This document shows positions 8,090-16,326 of a stretch of DNA of 45,306 bases, piece by piece (within the stretch, counting starts at the first letter, position 1; every line of letters starts with the position of its first letter). Source of the stretch: a virus. The translations under genes and the position numbers were made by a program. The stretch is taken from the IMG/VR virus record IMGVR_UViG_3300032304_000682, positions 1 through 45,306 of that record; one strand, given 5' to 3'. Below the pieces are notes generated by a model that saw only the letters and a list, made by a program, of their open reading frames with translations, ran no database searches and had not been told where the DNA came from.

Positions 8090-8830
8090 ATGAAAACTAT
8101 TGTGGTAGTAAGCGGTGGATTTGATCCTGTACATTCTGGACATATCAAACTAATTAAACATGCACGCCTACTAGGCGACATGCTTGTTGTAGGCATCAAC
8201 AGCGACGAGTGGCTTGCCCGTAAAAAAGGTCGCGCATTCATGCCCTGGACCGAACGTCTTTGTGTGCTCAACAATCTCAAACAGGTGGATGAAGTATACA
8301 CGTTTGACGACGAAGACGGAACCGCTTGTCACTTATTACAGCAAGTTCAGGCTCACTATCCAGATGCAAAAATTATCTTTGCCAACGGCGGCGATCGCAC
8401 AAAAGAAAATATTCCAGAAATGTCAGTCAACGGTGTGGAATTTGCATTTGGTGTGGGTGGCAAAGACAAAGCCAACAGTAGCAGTTGGATATTACAAGAA
8501 TGGAAAGCACCCAAGACAGAACGTCCGTGGGGCCACTATCGTGTACTACACGAAGTGTCTGGAACCAAAGTTAAAGAACTTACTGTCATGCCCGGATGTA
8601 GTCTTAGTATGCAACGGCACCAACATCGTGCAGAACACTGGCATGTGTCAGAAGGTCGATGCGCAGTGGAAGGTGAAAGCCAACGACAAACATCTTTAGA
8701 AACTCACAATAGTTACCATATACCCACAAATGAATGGCATCGTTTATATAATCCATTTGACCAACCTTGTCGCATTGTGGAAATACAATATGGTCCTAAC
8801 TGCGTAGAAGAGGACATTGAGCGTCTATGA
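8090..8830 (+). CDS. Fusion of cytidylyltransferase-like and mannose-6-phosphate isomerase-type cupin domains
   Basis: Probably makes or modifies an activated sugar. Residues 1-135 form a nucleotidylyltransferase of the HxGH class: GFDPVHSGHI at 10-19 and a late SSSWIL block, as in HldE/RfaE C-terminal and glycerol-phosphate cytidylyltransferases. Residues 142-246 form a type II phosphomannose isomerase cupin: ERPWGHY, then MQRHQHRAEHWHV with likely metal ligands H177, H179, E182, then IPTNEWHRLYN. In ManC/AlgA this cupin is fused to a GDP-mannose pyrophosphorylase of a different fold, so the partner domain here is unusual. It overlaps the next glycosyltransferase gene by 4 nt. Confidence 0.8.
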   Translation: MKTIVVVSGGFDPVHSGHIKLIKHARLLGDMLVVGINSDEWLARKKGRAFMPWTERLCVLNNLKQVDEVYTFDDEDGTACHLLQQVQAHYPDAKIIFANGGDRTKENIPEMSVNGVEFAFGVGGKDKANSSSWILQEWKAPKTERPWGHYRVLHEVSGTKVKELTVMPGCSLSMQRHQHRAEHWHVSEGRCAVEGESQRQTSLETHNSYHIPTNEWHRLYNPFDQPCRIVEIQYGPNCVEEDIERL

Positions 8831-9507
8831 CACCAATTCCAATTTTTGTTGGATACGACCCAAGAGAAGCAGTAGCATATCACGTATGTGCTAACAGCAT
8901 TATTCGACACGCTAGTCAACCCGTCGCTATTATTCCGTTGGCATTAAATCTACTCAAAGATTACAATGAAACACACACCGACGGTAGTAATCAATTTATC
9001 TACAGTCGTTTTTTGGTTCCACACTTGATGAGCTATACCGGCTGGGCCATATTCATCGACGGCGACATGATTGTGCGTGACGATATAGTTAAACTATGGA
9101 ATCTACAGGAAAGCCATGTTGACGTCATGGTAGTCAAGCATGATTATAAAACACGGATGAAGGAAAAATATCTTGGCTCAAAGAACGAAGATTATCCACG
9201 TAAGAATTGGAGCAGTGTAATACTTTGGAATTGTGCAAATCATCCTAACCGTAAGCTAACACCAGAGTTTGTGCAAGCCAGCACCGGAGCATATCTGCAT
9301 AGGTTTAGTTGGCTAGCAGACAACCGTATTGGCACCTTGCCTAAAGAATGGAATTGGTTGCCAGATGAGTTTGGACCTAACAAAGATGCTAAACTGTTAC
9401 ACTACACACTAGGCACACCTAGTTTTCATGAGTTTGCCGACACGCCACAAGCAGAAGAGTGGCATCGAGAACACTTGTTAACTGATTATTGTTTACAACG
9501 AACTTAA
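8827..9507 (+). CDS. GT-A glycosyltransferase (GT8-like)
   Basis: Predicted to move a sugar from a nucleotide-sugar to a glycan. The N-terminus FVGYDPREAVAYHVCANSI is typical of GT8-like bacterial and phage transferases; the metal-binding DxD motif is DGD at 78-80 within AIFIDGDMIV. Length 226 is compact. It is coupled to the upstream nucleotidylyltransferase-cupin gene by an ATGA overlap. Its stop shares the bases TTAA with the stop of the convergent gene. Confidence 0.75.
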   Translation: MTPIPIFVGYDPREAVAYHVCANSIIRHASQPVAIIPLALNLLKDYNETHTDGSNQFIYSRFLVPHLMSYTGWAIFIDGDMIVRDDIVKLWNLQESHVDVMVVKHDYKTRMKEKYLGSKNEDYPRKNWSSVILWNCANHPNRKLTPEFVQASTGAYLHRFSWLADNRIGTLPKEWNWLPDEFGPNKDAKLLHYTLGTPSFHEFADTPQAEEWHREHLLTDYCLQRT

Positions 9508-10136
9508 TGCCAGTGCTGTTTCACTAGTGGATGATCCATCATAGTGCTAGGTTTTTGACTTACTTTTCTAAAAATTAAAATCTTAGTGTCGGGTGAGGCC
9601 ACTGGCTGACTAGACCATCCAATCCACTCAGCGGGAATATAATCTTGAAGTAGAGTATGATCAGTGTAGTCTTCTATGAATGCTTGATCACCATATCTGG
9701 GCATTTTTGAATATTGTTCTTTTATCTCTTCTGCAGATATTTCTAAATATTGATCCCATAGATACGAATGATTACCTTGCCACCACATTACGGCACTGGA
9801 CACTACATTTTTATCTGTTTCTAATAACATAACAAACTGTTGATCTTTGATTTTGTTAACCATATCATCTAGACTAGCACAAACGACAGTATCCAAATCA
9901 ATATACAGTACAGGACCGTTAAATAATTTAGGACGAAACAGTTCCAGTTTGGACCAAAATCCAGCACCCGTGCCAATCAATGGTATGCGTTCGCACGGAA
10001 CGTCTACGTCGCTTAGACAAATAAATTTGTGTTCCAATGCTAAATTTCTAGCAACAGAATTTTTTAATTTTTCCACCCAGGTAGCATCATACCCAACCTT
10101 GCCGCCTAGCCTTAATACGCAAACAATATTAATCAC
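9504..10136 (-). CDS. GT-A glycosyltransferase
   Basis: The DxD motif is DLD at 80-82 in LYIDLDTVV, preceded by the WSKLELF block that commonly precedes it in this family. C-terminal residues WGDQAF-like (YGDQAFIED) form the usual second conserved patch. 210 residues. It is the last gene of a three-gene minus-strand operon and overlaps the upstream methyltransferase gene by 8 nt. Its pattern (K-x-x-LF...P-x-LY-x-DLDTV) is shared with the gene at 14678, so the two are probably paralogues. Confidence 0.75.
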   Translation of the reverse strand: MINIVCVLRLGGKVGYDATWVEKLKNSVARNLALEHKFICLSDVDVPCERIPLIGTGAGFWSKLELFRPKLFNGPVLYIDLDTVVCASLDDMVNKIKDQQFVMLLETDKNVVSSAVMWWQGNHSYLWDQYLEISAEEIKEQYSKMPRYGDQAFIEDYTDHTLLQDYIPAEWIGWSSQPVASPDTKILIFRKVSQKPSTMMDHPLVKQHWH

Positions 10137-10671
10137 GGTAACGTTCTAGCACCAGTAGTCCAGAACCTCGATTACAGTGTTCAATTATGTGCCACCCTCT
10201 ATTATGATGTAGGAATATAATAACTGCTTCAAATACACCGTGCCATTCGCTGGGATCGTGCAATACAATATACCGCTGTGTGTTTTTGGCATGACGATCT
10301 AGCTCTGCTAAACAATGCGGACGTTTATGTACCGTGTCAATGAACAACAAATCGCAAGGCTCTATATCTAGCTCAAGACTGTTGCCAATGGCAAATTCAA
10401 AATCTATATTGTGTTCTTGGGCATACCGCATTAATTCGGGTAATACTGTTAAATTTGCATCGGTGATGTCGTAACTACGAAGATATTTAGGATTGCCGGC
10501 TAACCATGCACAAGTGCTTAGTCCAGTATATACTCCAAACTCCACAATACGATCAACCTGTTGGGCATACCGTGTATAGGTGTCAACTCGGGTTGGACTA
10601 TCGCCTAGCCAAGCAGTGGGTTGAATTTTTAATTCAACAAAGTCTTTTTTCAGTTGTTCTAAGTTTCTCAT
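10129..10671 (-). CDS. SAM-dependent methyltransferase (CmcI / methyltransferase_24-like)
   Basis: Residues with the pattern IVEFGVYTGLSTCAWLA form motif I, followed by SYDI at the end of strand 2 and LLFIDTVHKRPHCLAEL, the pattern of cephalosporin hydroxylase-like methyltransferases (IDG.H.Y). I chose the ATG at 10671, which leaves 4 nt after the upstream stop; a longer reading from 10719 would overlap that gene by 44 nt. Probably methylates a sugar, given the flanking glycosyltransferase and FkbM genes. Confidence 0.7.
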   Translation of the reverse strand: MRNLEQLKKDFVELKIQPTAWLGDSPTRVDTYTRYAQQVDRIVEFGVYTGLSTCAWLAGNPKYLRSYDITDANLTVLPELMRYAQEHNIDFEFAIGNSLELDIEPCDLLFIDTVHKRPHCLAELDRHAKNTQRYIVLHDPSEWHGVFEAVIIFLHHNRGWHIIEHCNRGSGLLVLERYRD

Positions 10672-10675
10672 AACG

Positions 10676-11344
10676 TTATCCAGCGCATTTGTAAACAGTG
10701 TCGTGATCCCATGTGACATGAATTTTATAATTCCACGAGTTCAATAAATTGTCAATTTTTTCTTGTGGCCATCCATATTCATCTCCGCTGCCATTTGTTT
10801 CTAGCACAATTAATGGCTTTGATCTGGTAATGGTTTCTTTGGCTCCCAGCAATGCAAATGCTTCAAACCCTTCTATGTCTAAATGTATCAAATCTGGATC
10901 CAGATCCAATGAATCAATTGTAATCTGTTTTATATTGCCGTGGCCTTTTATTTTTAATGCACCGGTATTAGTTTCATTCCATCTTGGGTTGGTTTCTAAT
11001 TCAATCATTGATTCTACATCGCCCACGGCTGCTTGATATTTTACAACATTTTTTTCCAATACATTGCGACACAAACAAGTAAAGTTTCTGTAGTCGGGTT
11101 CTAAGGTTACAACTGACCGAAACAGTTGACTATATTGTTTGGGATAAAGTCCAGCATTGCCGCCGGCCTGTACCACTAAGTTTCTATGTTCACACAAATT
11201 GGCAATTTGAACCGGTAAGTCCCAGTGACCTATTTTGTTTAACCATTTCCATGCCCAGATATCTTCGCTGGGCCACAACCATGTTCCAGGATGCCTGCGG
11301 CTTTCTCTATATTCTAACCCCAACAATTTATCGTTATCTTGCAC
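10676..11344 (-). CDS. FkbM-family methyltransferase
   Basis: The pattern is that of FkbM enzymes, which O-methylate sugars and natural products: a glycine-rich VQAGGNAGLYPKQY loop (motif I), TLEPD at the strand 2 end, the block NVVKYQAAVGD, and IHLDIEGFE followed by IVLETNG. Length 222 fits. The start is GTG, supported by AAGGA 8 nt upstream; it leads the minus-strand operon with a GTAAATA box further upstream. Confidence 0.8.
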   Translation of the reverse strand: MQDNDKLLGLEYRESRRHPGTWLWPSEDIWAWKWLNKIGHWDLPVQIANLCEHRNLVVQAGGNAGLYPKQYSQLFRSVVTLEPDYRNFTCLCRNVLEKNVVKYQAAVGDVESMIELETNPRWNETNTGALKIKGHGNIKQITIDSLDLDPDLIHLDIEGFEAFALLGAKETITRSKPLIVLETNGSGDEYGWPQEKIDNLLNSWNYKIHVTWDHDTVYKCAG

Positions 11345-11359
11345 CCCGTGTTCCTTTAC

Positions 11360-11390
11360 TATAAATAAACTACTACTATTATTTATTTAC
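11360..11390. promoter_or_regulatory. Interleaved divergent late promoters
   Basis: TATAAATA (11360-11367) reads rightward to the GT25 gene. GTAAATA on the minus strand (11390-11384) reads leftward to the FkbM gene. Each box lies beyond the other's expected start site, so the two transcripts would overlap at their 5' ends. Confidence 0.5.
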
Positions 11391-11391
11391 A

Positions 11392-12153
11392 ATGCAAGCC
11401 TTTATCATTTACCTCCCAGACCGCGAACACAGTGTAAAGCACAGTGCTTACATGTTAGAAACCCTGACCGGGTATGGAATTGATGCCAACTTATTTGAAG
11501 GAACCCGCGGTGATGAGGCAGTGTTGCTGGCAGCCAAATCAAAAAAAGTATTGTATCCGTACAGTATTAAAAATCAAAAATTAAGTAACCGCGAGATTAA
11601 AGAATATATTAGGCCGGAATTATGGGAAGAATTTAAACAAGAGTTTCACAGCACAATATATAAACGCCAACGTGTTGGACAAGAAGATATTGGAAAATTA
11701 AGTCGCCCAGGTGTTGTTGGATGTTTTTATAGTCACTATGCATTATGGAATAAATGCATTGAATTGGGCGAACCAATCATGATTTTTGAGGATGATGTTA
11801 AGTTTTATAGAAAGTATGAACCTGTAGACTTTGACGGAGTATTGGTATTGAGTTTAGGTAAAAGTTCTTACATGAGAGATCCTCAAAAAACCTATTTAGA
11901 AAATCCAACAGGTGTACCTAGGATTGTAAAATGGATAAACTTCAGCATGCCCGGAGCCAGCGGATATGCTATCACTCCAGACGCGGCCAAGGGTTTGGTA
12001 AAGTTTTATAAAGCCTATTGGTCGCCTGCCGACAACGCAATTAATCAATTTATTACACCTATATATCTTCATACCTATCTTATGGGTCGCAATACCCTGC
12101 CAGAAGAAGGCAACATATCAATGACCAAATCTAAAGATTGGAACGTTGAATGA
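11392..12153 (+). CDS. Glycosyltransferase family 25 (LPS-type)
   Basis: GT25 enzymes add galactose or glucose to lipooligosaccharide. Visible marks are the N-terminal FIIYLPDREHS, the block GVVGCFYSHYALWNKCIE (110-124 region; family S-H-x-x-x-W), and the acidic EDDV at 133-136. The ending region MPGASGYAITPDAAKGLV also matches the family pattern (G-x-x-Y-x-I-T-x-x-x-A). 253 residues. No clear ribosome binding site precedes the ATG. It overlaps the next gene by 4 nt. Confidence 0.8.
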   Translation: MQAFIIYLPDREHSVKHSAYMLETLTGYGIDANLFEGTRGDEAVLLAAKSKKVLYPYSIKNQKLSNREIKEYIRPELWEEFKQEFHSTIYKRQRVGQEDIGKLSRPGVVGCFYSHYALWNKCIELGEPIMIFEDDVKFYRKYEPVDFDGVLVLSLGKSSYMRDPQKTYLENPTGVPRIVKWINFSMPGASGYAITPDAAKGLVKFYKAYWSPADNAINQFITPIYLHTYLMGRNTLPEEGNISMTKSKDWNVE

Positions 12154-13058
12154 AAGTAGGTATCTTTTACAACTCGATTAGCAATCCGGCTAAGTTCAGT
12201 AACAAGGTCATGCTCATGGATAATTTTAAAACCGGTGTGTTGGCCAATGGTGACGAAGTAATTGAATTTAGAGACAACACATTGCCAGGTCAATCACTAG
12301 ATGCTGGATTTGTGCTAGGATATACCCTCGAAGACAACTTCCGTAAGAAGATTATTAATCTTCTCAAAGCACAACAGTCCGCAGCAATATTTGTTGATAG
12401 TAATGTACTACATTATGCTCGTAAGGAACATGAATGGCACCGCTATAGTTTAAACAGCGTATATCCAGACTCCGGCAAGTACTTTTTTGGTGAATTAGAC
12501 ACTACCAAATGGACAACGTATAGTCAGTGGCACGGTGCAGAACTAAAACCTTGGCGCACTACTGGCGAACATATTTTAATATTTTGCCAACGGCCAAAAG
12601 GATTCAATATGTTTATTGATCAGGAAGAGTGGCTAGACACGATTATTACAAAAATTCGACAGCACAGCGCCCGCCCCATAATGATTCGCATGCACCCGGG
12701 TGATGGCACAAGAGAAAAGCAGATACATAAAATTAGAAAAAAATACAGAAAATCGGTCACTATATCAAAACACGACAGCATTAAAGATGCATTAATCAAC
12801 TGCTGGTGTACGGTAGGTATAAATTCAACTCCAAATGTAGTGTCTGCTATAGAAGGCATTCCAGGTTACATCGAAGATCCTGTGCATAGTTGGGCCGCAG
12901 ACGTTGCATTTACTGACATAGCACAAATAGAAAATCCGCCATTGCCGGATAGAAATGAGTGGATTAACAAAATTGCCAACATACACTGGTCAAACGATGA
13001 AGTTAAGTCGGGGCAACTGTGGGCTGCAATTAAGACGTGTATTTCTTCTTCTCGTTAA
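12150..13058 (+). CDS. GT-B-like glycosyltransferase (capsule synthesis type), copy 1
   Basis: The N-terminal part resembles a Rossmann-like first domain. The second half has ILIFCQRPKGFNM, then IMIRMHPGDG, and VGINSTPNVVSAIEGIPGYI, the order seen in KpsC/KpsS and related capsule transferases (R-x-H-P then a T/S-rich loop before E-A). It is similar in layout to the gene at 13845. Its 3' end overlaps the convergent gene by 29 nt. The donor sugar is unknown and the family call is moderate. Confidence 0.55.
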   Translation: MKVGIFYNSISNPAKFSNKVMLMDNFKTGVLANGDEVIEFRDNTLPGQSLDAGFVLGYTLEDNFRKKIINLLKAQQSAAIFVDSNVLHYARKEHEWHRYSLNSVYPDSGKYFFGELDTTKWTTYSQWHGAELKPWRTTGEHILIFCQRPKGFNMFIDQEEWLDTIITKIRQHSARPIMIRMHPGDGTREKQIHKIRKKYRKSVTISKHDSIKDALINCWCTVGINSTPNVVSAIEGIPGYIEDPVHSWAADVAFTDIAQIENPPLPDRNEWINKIANIHWSNDEVKSGQLWAAIKTCISSSR

Positions 13059-13827
13059 CAAATATCTCTAAATCTTTTCTAGTACCTTTGGCAGTCCAAA
13101 TATAACTGCGATCTTGCATTTCCCAATCAATATATTCCATGGGTAAGTTACTCCAGTGATATTTTGGAACCAAGTCAGTTAATAAGTCTTGATCAATTCC
13201 CCAATATAGATTATCGTCAGAGATGTTGGTTTTTAGAACACCAGCATATTCTGTCAGAAAATCGTAGCCATTGATATTACCAGTTAGGTATAGTCCCCCG
13301 GCTAGATATCTAGCCTTACGACCCGAGATATAATGTATGTAAAAATCTCGACTGTTATCTAATATTGGTAGATCTTTGCGCACAATAGCGTCAATATCAA
13401 TGGCAAACATTTGAGTATTTGGTCTTATTAGTTGTTGTAGTCGTATAAATCTAGCTGATGCAAAATAAGTTCTTTGTATTCGTTGTTGTATGCTGGTGTC
13501 TTTGCCCTTGCCCATAGCAGTAATAATTCTTCGTCGGCGATCGGCCAACTCTGGGTCGGCGGGCACAGTTTTCCAACGATCGGCGGCCACATCAAATATT
13601 TCTATAGGCACTGCTTCGTAGGTAATACTTACACGATCAATTGATCTGCAATATTGGATTTGATCCAGTGTGGGATTGTATAGATGTAGATGAATGCCAA
13701 ATGTGGTATTCTTTAGAACACTGTTGATCAGTGCAGGGCCAAATTCATCAAAGTATTCTACGTCGCATGCAGCGTAAACAAAAAATTGTGATTGAGCTAG
13801 GTTTCCTAGTAGTGGTGGCAATTTCAT
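13030..13827 (-). CDS. GT-A glycosyltransferase
   Basis: The DxD motif is DID at 144-146 in MFAIDIDAIV, preceded by the helix block ARFIRLQQLI common to GT8-like enzymes. Further on, ARYLAGGLYLTGN and WGIDQDLL match the usual acceptor-side patches (a G-rich N-containing strand and D-Q). 265 residues. It begins only 6 nt after a minus-strand TTAAATA box without a ribosome binding site, and shares a palindromic promoter with the divergent gene at 13845. Confidence 0.7.
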   Translation of the reverse strand: MKLPPLLGNLAQSQFFVYAACDVEYFDEFGPALINSVLKNTTFGIHLHLYNPTLDQIQYCRSIDRVSITYEAVPIEIFDVAADRWKTVPADPELADRRRRIITAMGKGKDTSIQQRIQRTYFASARFIRLQQLIRPNTQMFAIDIDAIVRKDLPILDNSRDFYIHYISGRKARYLAGGLYLTGNINGYDFLTEYAGVLKTNISDDNLYWGIDQDLLTDLVPKYHWSNLPMEYIDWEMQDRSYIWTAKGTRKDLEIFVNEKKKYTS

Positions 13828-13828
13828 A

Positions 13829-13840
13829 TTAAATATTTAA
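13829..13840. promoter_or_regulatory. Palindromic bidirectional late promoter TTAAATATTTAA
   Basis: The 12-nt perfect palindrome gives a TTAAATA box on each strand between two divergent genes whose starts are only 17 nt apart (13827 minus, 13845 plus). Neither start has a Shine-Dalgarno sequence, so both messages are predicted to be leaderless. Confidence 0.6.
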
Positions 13841-13844
13841 CCTT

Positions 13845-14693
13845 ATGCGTGTGGCCTACTTTCCAAATCAATGTGCTCAAAACAGCGTTCCTGTCATGCA
13901 GGCCATGCTGGATAGCCTACGTAGTGCTGGCCACACTATTGAACCAAACAGCATGAACGCAGATGCAGTGATCATATGGTCGGTGCTATGGTCAGGCCGC
14001 ATGGCCGCTAATCAGGCAGTGTGGAGTCACTATAGAAGTCTGGATCGCCCAGTCGTCATCATAGATGTGGGTGCCTTGTATCGTGGTGAGACCTGGAAGA
14101 TTGCCTTAAACTCTATCACAGCCAACGGCTATTATGGACACACTGAAAACTTGGATTGGGATCGTCCCAGAAAGCTGGGCATCAGTCTGGCCATCAATCT
14201 GAGCCAGAATCCCAGGATTGTAATCGCCGCACAACACGCTCGTAGTCTGCAGGTGGTGGGCTTGGTCAGCATGGAGGGTTGGGTTATCCAACAAGTAGAA
14301 CGACTACGTACAGTCACAGACCGTCCTATTGTGGTACGCCCACATCCTCGTAGTGCTTTGAATCAGTCTGGGCTTGTACACTTGCCCAAGGATGTGATCA
14401 TAGAACAGCCACAAAAAATATCCAACACCTACGATAGCTACAATTTGGCCTTTGACTGTCATGCTATCATCAATCATAATTCTGGTCCTGGAATACAGGC
14501 CGCATTGGCCGGCACCAGACCCGTGGTTGATTCCAGTAGTTTGGCGCACCCAGTTAGTATACCGATAGCAGATATAGAAAAACCATATAATTGCGACAGA
14601 GATCAATGGCTGGTGGAAATTTGTCACACAGAATACACCCTAAAAGAGATCGAACAAGGCCTATGGCTCAAGAGATTATGCACGGCCCTATAG
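13845..14693 (+). CDS. GT-B-like glycosyltransferase (capsule synthesis type), copy 2
   Basis: Shares with the gene at 12150 a C-terminal half with IVVRPHPRS, then NHNSGPGIQAALAGTRPVV, the pattern of capsule Kdo transferases and related enzymes in which a His/Ser loop is followed by the A-L-x-G-x-P motif. The N-terminal half has MRVAYFPN and a later IIDVGALYRGETW. 282 residues. GC content looks higher than in the neighbouring genes. Acceptor and donor are unknown. Confidence 0.55.
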   Translation: MRVAYFPNQCAQNSVPVMQAMLDSLRSAGHTIEPNSMNADAVIIWSVLWSGRMAANQAVWSHYRSLDRPVVIIDVGALYRGETWKIALNSITANGYYGHTENLDWDRPRKLGISLAINLSQNPRIVIAAQHARSLQVVGLVSMEGWVIQQVERLRTVTDRPIVVRPHPRSALNQSGLVHLPKDVIIEQPQKISNTYDSYNLAFDCHAIINHNSGPGIQAALAGTRPVVDSSSLAHPVSIPIADIEKPYNCDRDQWLVEICHTEYTLKEIEQGLWLKRLCTAL

Positions 14694-15391
14694 ACTGTGC
14701 CTGTGTAATACACGGCACCGCTTATTCGTGGGACTACGTAGAACGCCTGTACAACATGCTGAGTCGACACGTCACGCCAGGTGTGAAATTGCACGTTTAC
14801 ACCGAAGCCGATAGGCCAGTACCTGAACACATGATCAAACATGTGCTTGAACCGTGGTCTATTGCCAGTCCAAAACGATCTTGGTGGTACAAAATGCAAC
14901 TTTTCAATCCTGCTCATCATGCTGGGCCATTGTTGTATTTTGACCTAGATACTGTGATAGTAGGTAACATAGACTGGATTTGGCAACAGCCTACCACATA
15001 TTTTTGGGCCATACGAGATTTCAAATATCTATGGCGCCCAAATCACACAGGTATAAATTCCAGTGTAATGTGGTGGAACACTCAACATTACCAGACCATG
15101 TGGGACACCTTTACTCAGCAAGACCTAGCTACAAACATGCGAAAATATCCTGGAGACCAAGACTATATTTCAGCAGTAATTCCTGAAAATCAACGTAGAT
15201 TTTTTGATACAACTCGTGTGCAAAGTTGGCGCTGGCAGTGCCTTGACGGCGGGTATAATTTCCGTAAACGACGTCACCAAGCACCCGGTACCGGCACACA
15301 TGTTGCAAACAGCACCAGTATTATGATATTTCACGGCAATCCAAAACCTGAGCAAATTACAGATCAAACAGTGGTTGCCCATTGGCGATGA
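14678..15391 (+). CDS. GT-A glycosyltransferase
   Basis: The DxD motif is DLD at 89-91 in LLYFDLDTVIV, preceded by WWYKMQLFNP, and followed by a conserved MWW and GDQDYI patch. I chose the ATG at 14678 because it aligns with the start of the paralogue at 9504 (minus); ATG at 14663 is equally possible, and a longer open frame to 14591 would overlap the previous gene by over 100 nt. About 237 residues. Probably works with the other transferases of the island. Confidence 0.75.
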   Translation: MHGPIDCACVIHGTAYSWDYVERLYNMLSRHVTPGVKLHVYTEADRPVPEHMIKHVLEPWSIASPKRSWWYKMQLFNPAHHAGPLLYFDLDTVIVGNIDWIWQQPTTYFWAIRDFKYLWRPNHTGINSSVMWWNTQHYQTMWDTFTQQDLATNMRKYPGDQDYISAVIPENQRRFFDTTRVQSWRWQCLDGGYNFRKRRHQAPGTGTHVANSTSIMIFHGNPKPEQITDQTVVAHWR

Positions 15392-15397
15392 TAAATA
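15390..15397 (+). promoter_or_regulatory. Late promoter box GATAAATA
   Basis: Overlaps the stop codon of the upstream glycosyltransferase. Transcription would start near 15403, and a good ribosome binding site (AGGAGA, 15405-15410) lies 8 nt before the ATG at 15419, so this late message has a short leader. Confidence 0.6.
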
Positions 15398-15418
15398 ACT
15401 GTATAGGAGATTTACACA

Positions 15419-16081
15419 ATGGCAAATAGAACAATACAATTTTTTGGGCAAGGATATGCTCCAACTGGAACAGAACCGATTGTAATTACGGCAACCTTAA
15501 ATGGAAATGCAGTTTATAATGGAACAATTCCAACTTTGTACAACACAACAGTAGGACGCTTGCCAACTGATCAAACAGTACTGTTTACTTGTGAATTGCC
15601 TGTAGATTTTGCAGGCACATTACCTATGTCGATCACTCTAGATAGTCCAGTAGGAGTTGATGCATATTTTGAACAAATCATGTCAAATTACATGCCTGTC
15701 ACTAACACAATTTACACCGAAAGTGAACTAGGTGTTTTAACTAATCCAGCAAGCACAAGAACTGAACTCATTGCAATTTATACTGCAAAAGCCGTTCCCC
15801 CATTGAGTGCTGCTGAAATTGCAATATTAGAAACAGGTACACAGGCAGAATATGACGCTGTTTTAGAGTCCAATAATTTAACAGTGAGCGTAAGTTCAGG
15901 ATCTGGCACGTTTCTTTCTGTAAGTGGTGGCGGCGACCCCAGAACCAATGTTGTAATTAATGGAGTTGCACAGACCCGTGGTGATACGCCCGTCGGTGGG
16001 TGGGGATGGGAAATACAGTTTCCAGCAGAAGGATCTGGATTATTTGAGTGCGATCTTAATGTGGCCGCCGGTTTAGAATAA
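15419..16081 (+). CDS. Putative virion protein, beta-sandwich type
   Basis: The family is not certain. A 220-residue protein, low in charge and rich in Thr, Asn, Gly and Val. The N-terminal segment (RTIQFFGQGYAPTG, then ATLNGNAVYNGTIP) has the alternating pattern of a carbohydrate-binding or Ig-like beta domain, and the C-terminal segment has SVSSGSGTFLSVSGGG. Late box, strong ribosome binding site and terminator make it a single-gene late transcript, which fits an abundant structural or decoration protein. Confidence 0.6.
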   Translation: MANRTIQFFGQGYAPTGTEPIVITATLNGNAVYNGTIPTLYNTTVGRLPTDQTVLFTCELPVDFAGTLPMSITLDSPVGVDAYFEQIMSNYMPVTNTIYTESELGVLTNPASTRTELIAIYTAKAVPPLSAAEIAILETGTQAEYDAVLESNNLTVSVSSGSGTFLSVSGGGDPRTNVVINGVAQTRGDTPVGGWGWEIQFPAEGSGLFECDLNVAAGLE

Positions 16082-16102
16082 GTCAGCACGCACCAATCCG
16101 CT

Positions 16103-16131
16103 AAAAACCCTACAAAAAGTAGGGTTTTTTT
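16103..16131 (+). terminator. Rho-independent terminator
   Basis: An 11-bp stem AAAAACCCTAC / GTAGGGTTTTT with a 5-nt loop is followed by T residues, 21 nt after the stop of the virion-type gene. It ends that transcript just before the next promoter. Confidence 0.85.
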
Positions 16132-16135
16132 GTGG

Positions 16136-16164
16136 TTGACCAACAATGCCCTTTTTGCTACAAT
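16136..16164 (+). promoter_or_regulatory. Sigma70-type promoter
   Basis: TTGACC (16136-16141), 17 nt, TACAAT (16159-16164). The nonamer GGTTGACCA is repeated at the next promoter 191 nt downstream. It drives the tiny membrane-protein gene. Confidence 0.75.
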
Positions 16165-16195
16165 ACTAGCATAACAATTAATAAAGGAGTTTTAA

Positions 16196-16321
16196 ATGGA
16201 ATCAACTACAATCTTAATCCTAATAGCCCTGGCATATGGTGCTTTTTTAGGCTACTGTTTGGGTCGTTATCAAGGATACAAAAACGGTGCTGATATAACT
16301 AGTGAAATTTACCGCAAATAA
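16196..16321 (+). CDS. Tiny single-pass membrane protein (41 aa)
   Basis: The ATG at 16196 has AAAGGAG 6 nt upstream and a sigma70-type promoter of its own. Residues 5-22 are hydrophobic (TILILIALAYGAFLGYCL), enough for one membrane helix, followed by a short polar tail with Arg and Lys that would favour the cytoplasm. A second promoter follows 5 nt after the stop, so the gene is an isolated early unit. Small early membrane proteins of phages often alter the host envelope; the function here is unknown. Confidence 0.7.
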   Translation: MESTTILILIALAYGAFLGYCLGRYQGYKNGADITSEIYRK

Positions 16322-16326
16322 GCCGG

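Noticed and set aside
8214-8699. 161-codon open frame inside the nucleotidylyltransferase-cupin gene
   Set aside because: It is out of frame with a well-supported two-domain protein, has no ribosome binding site and resembles no family.
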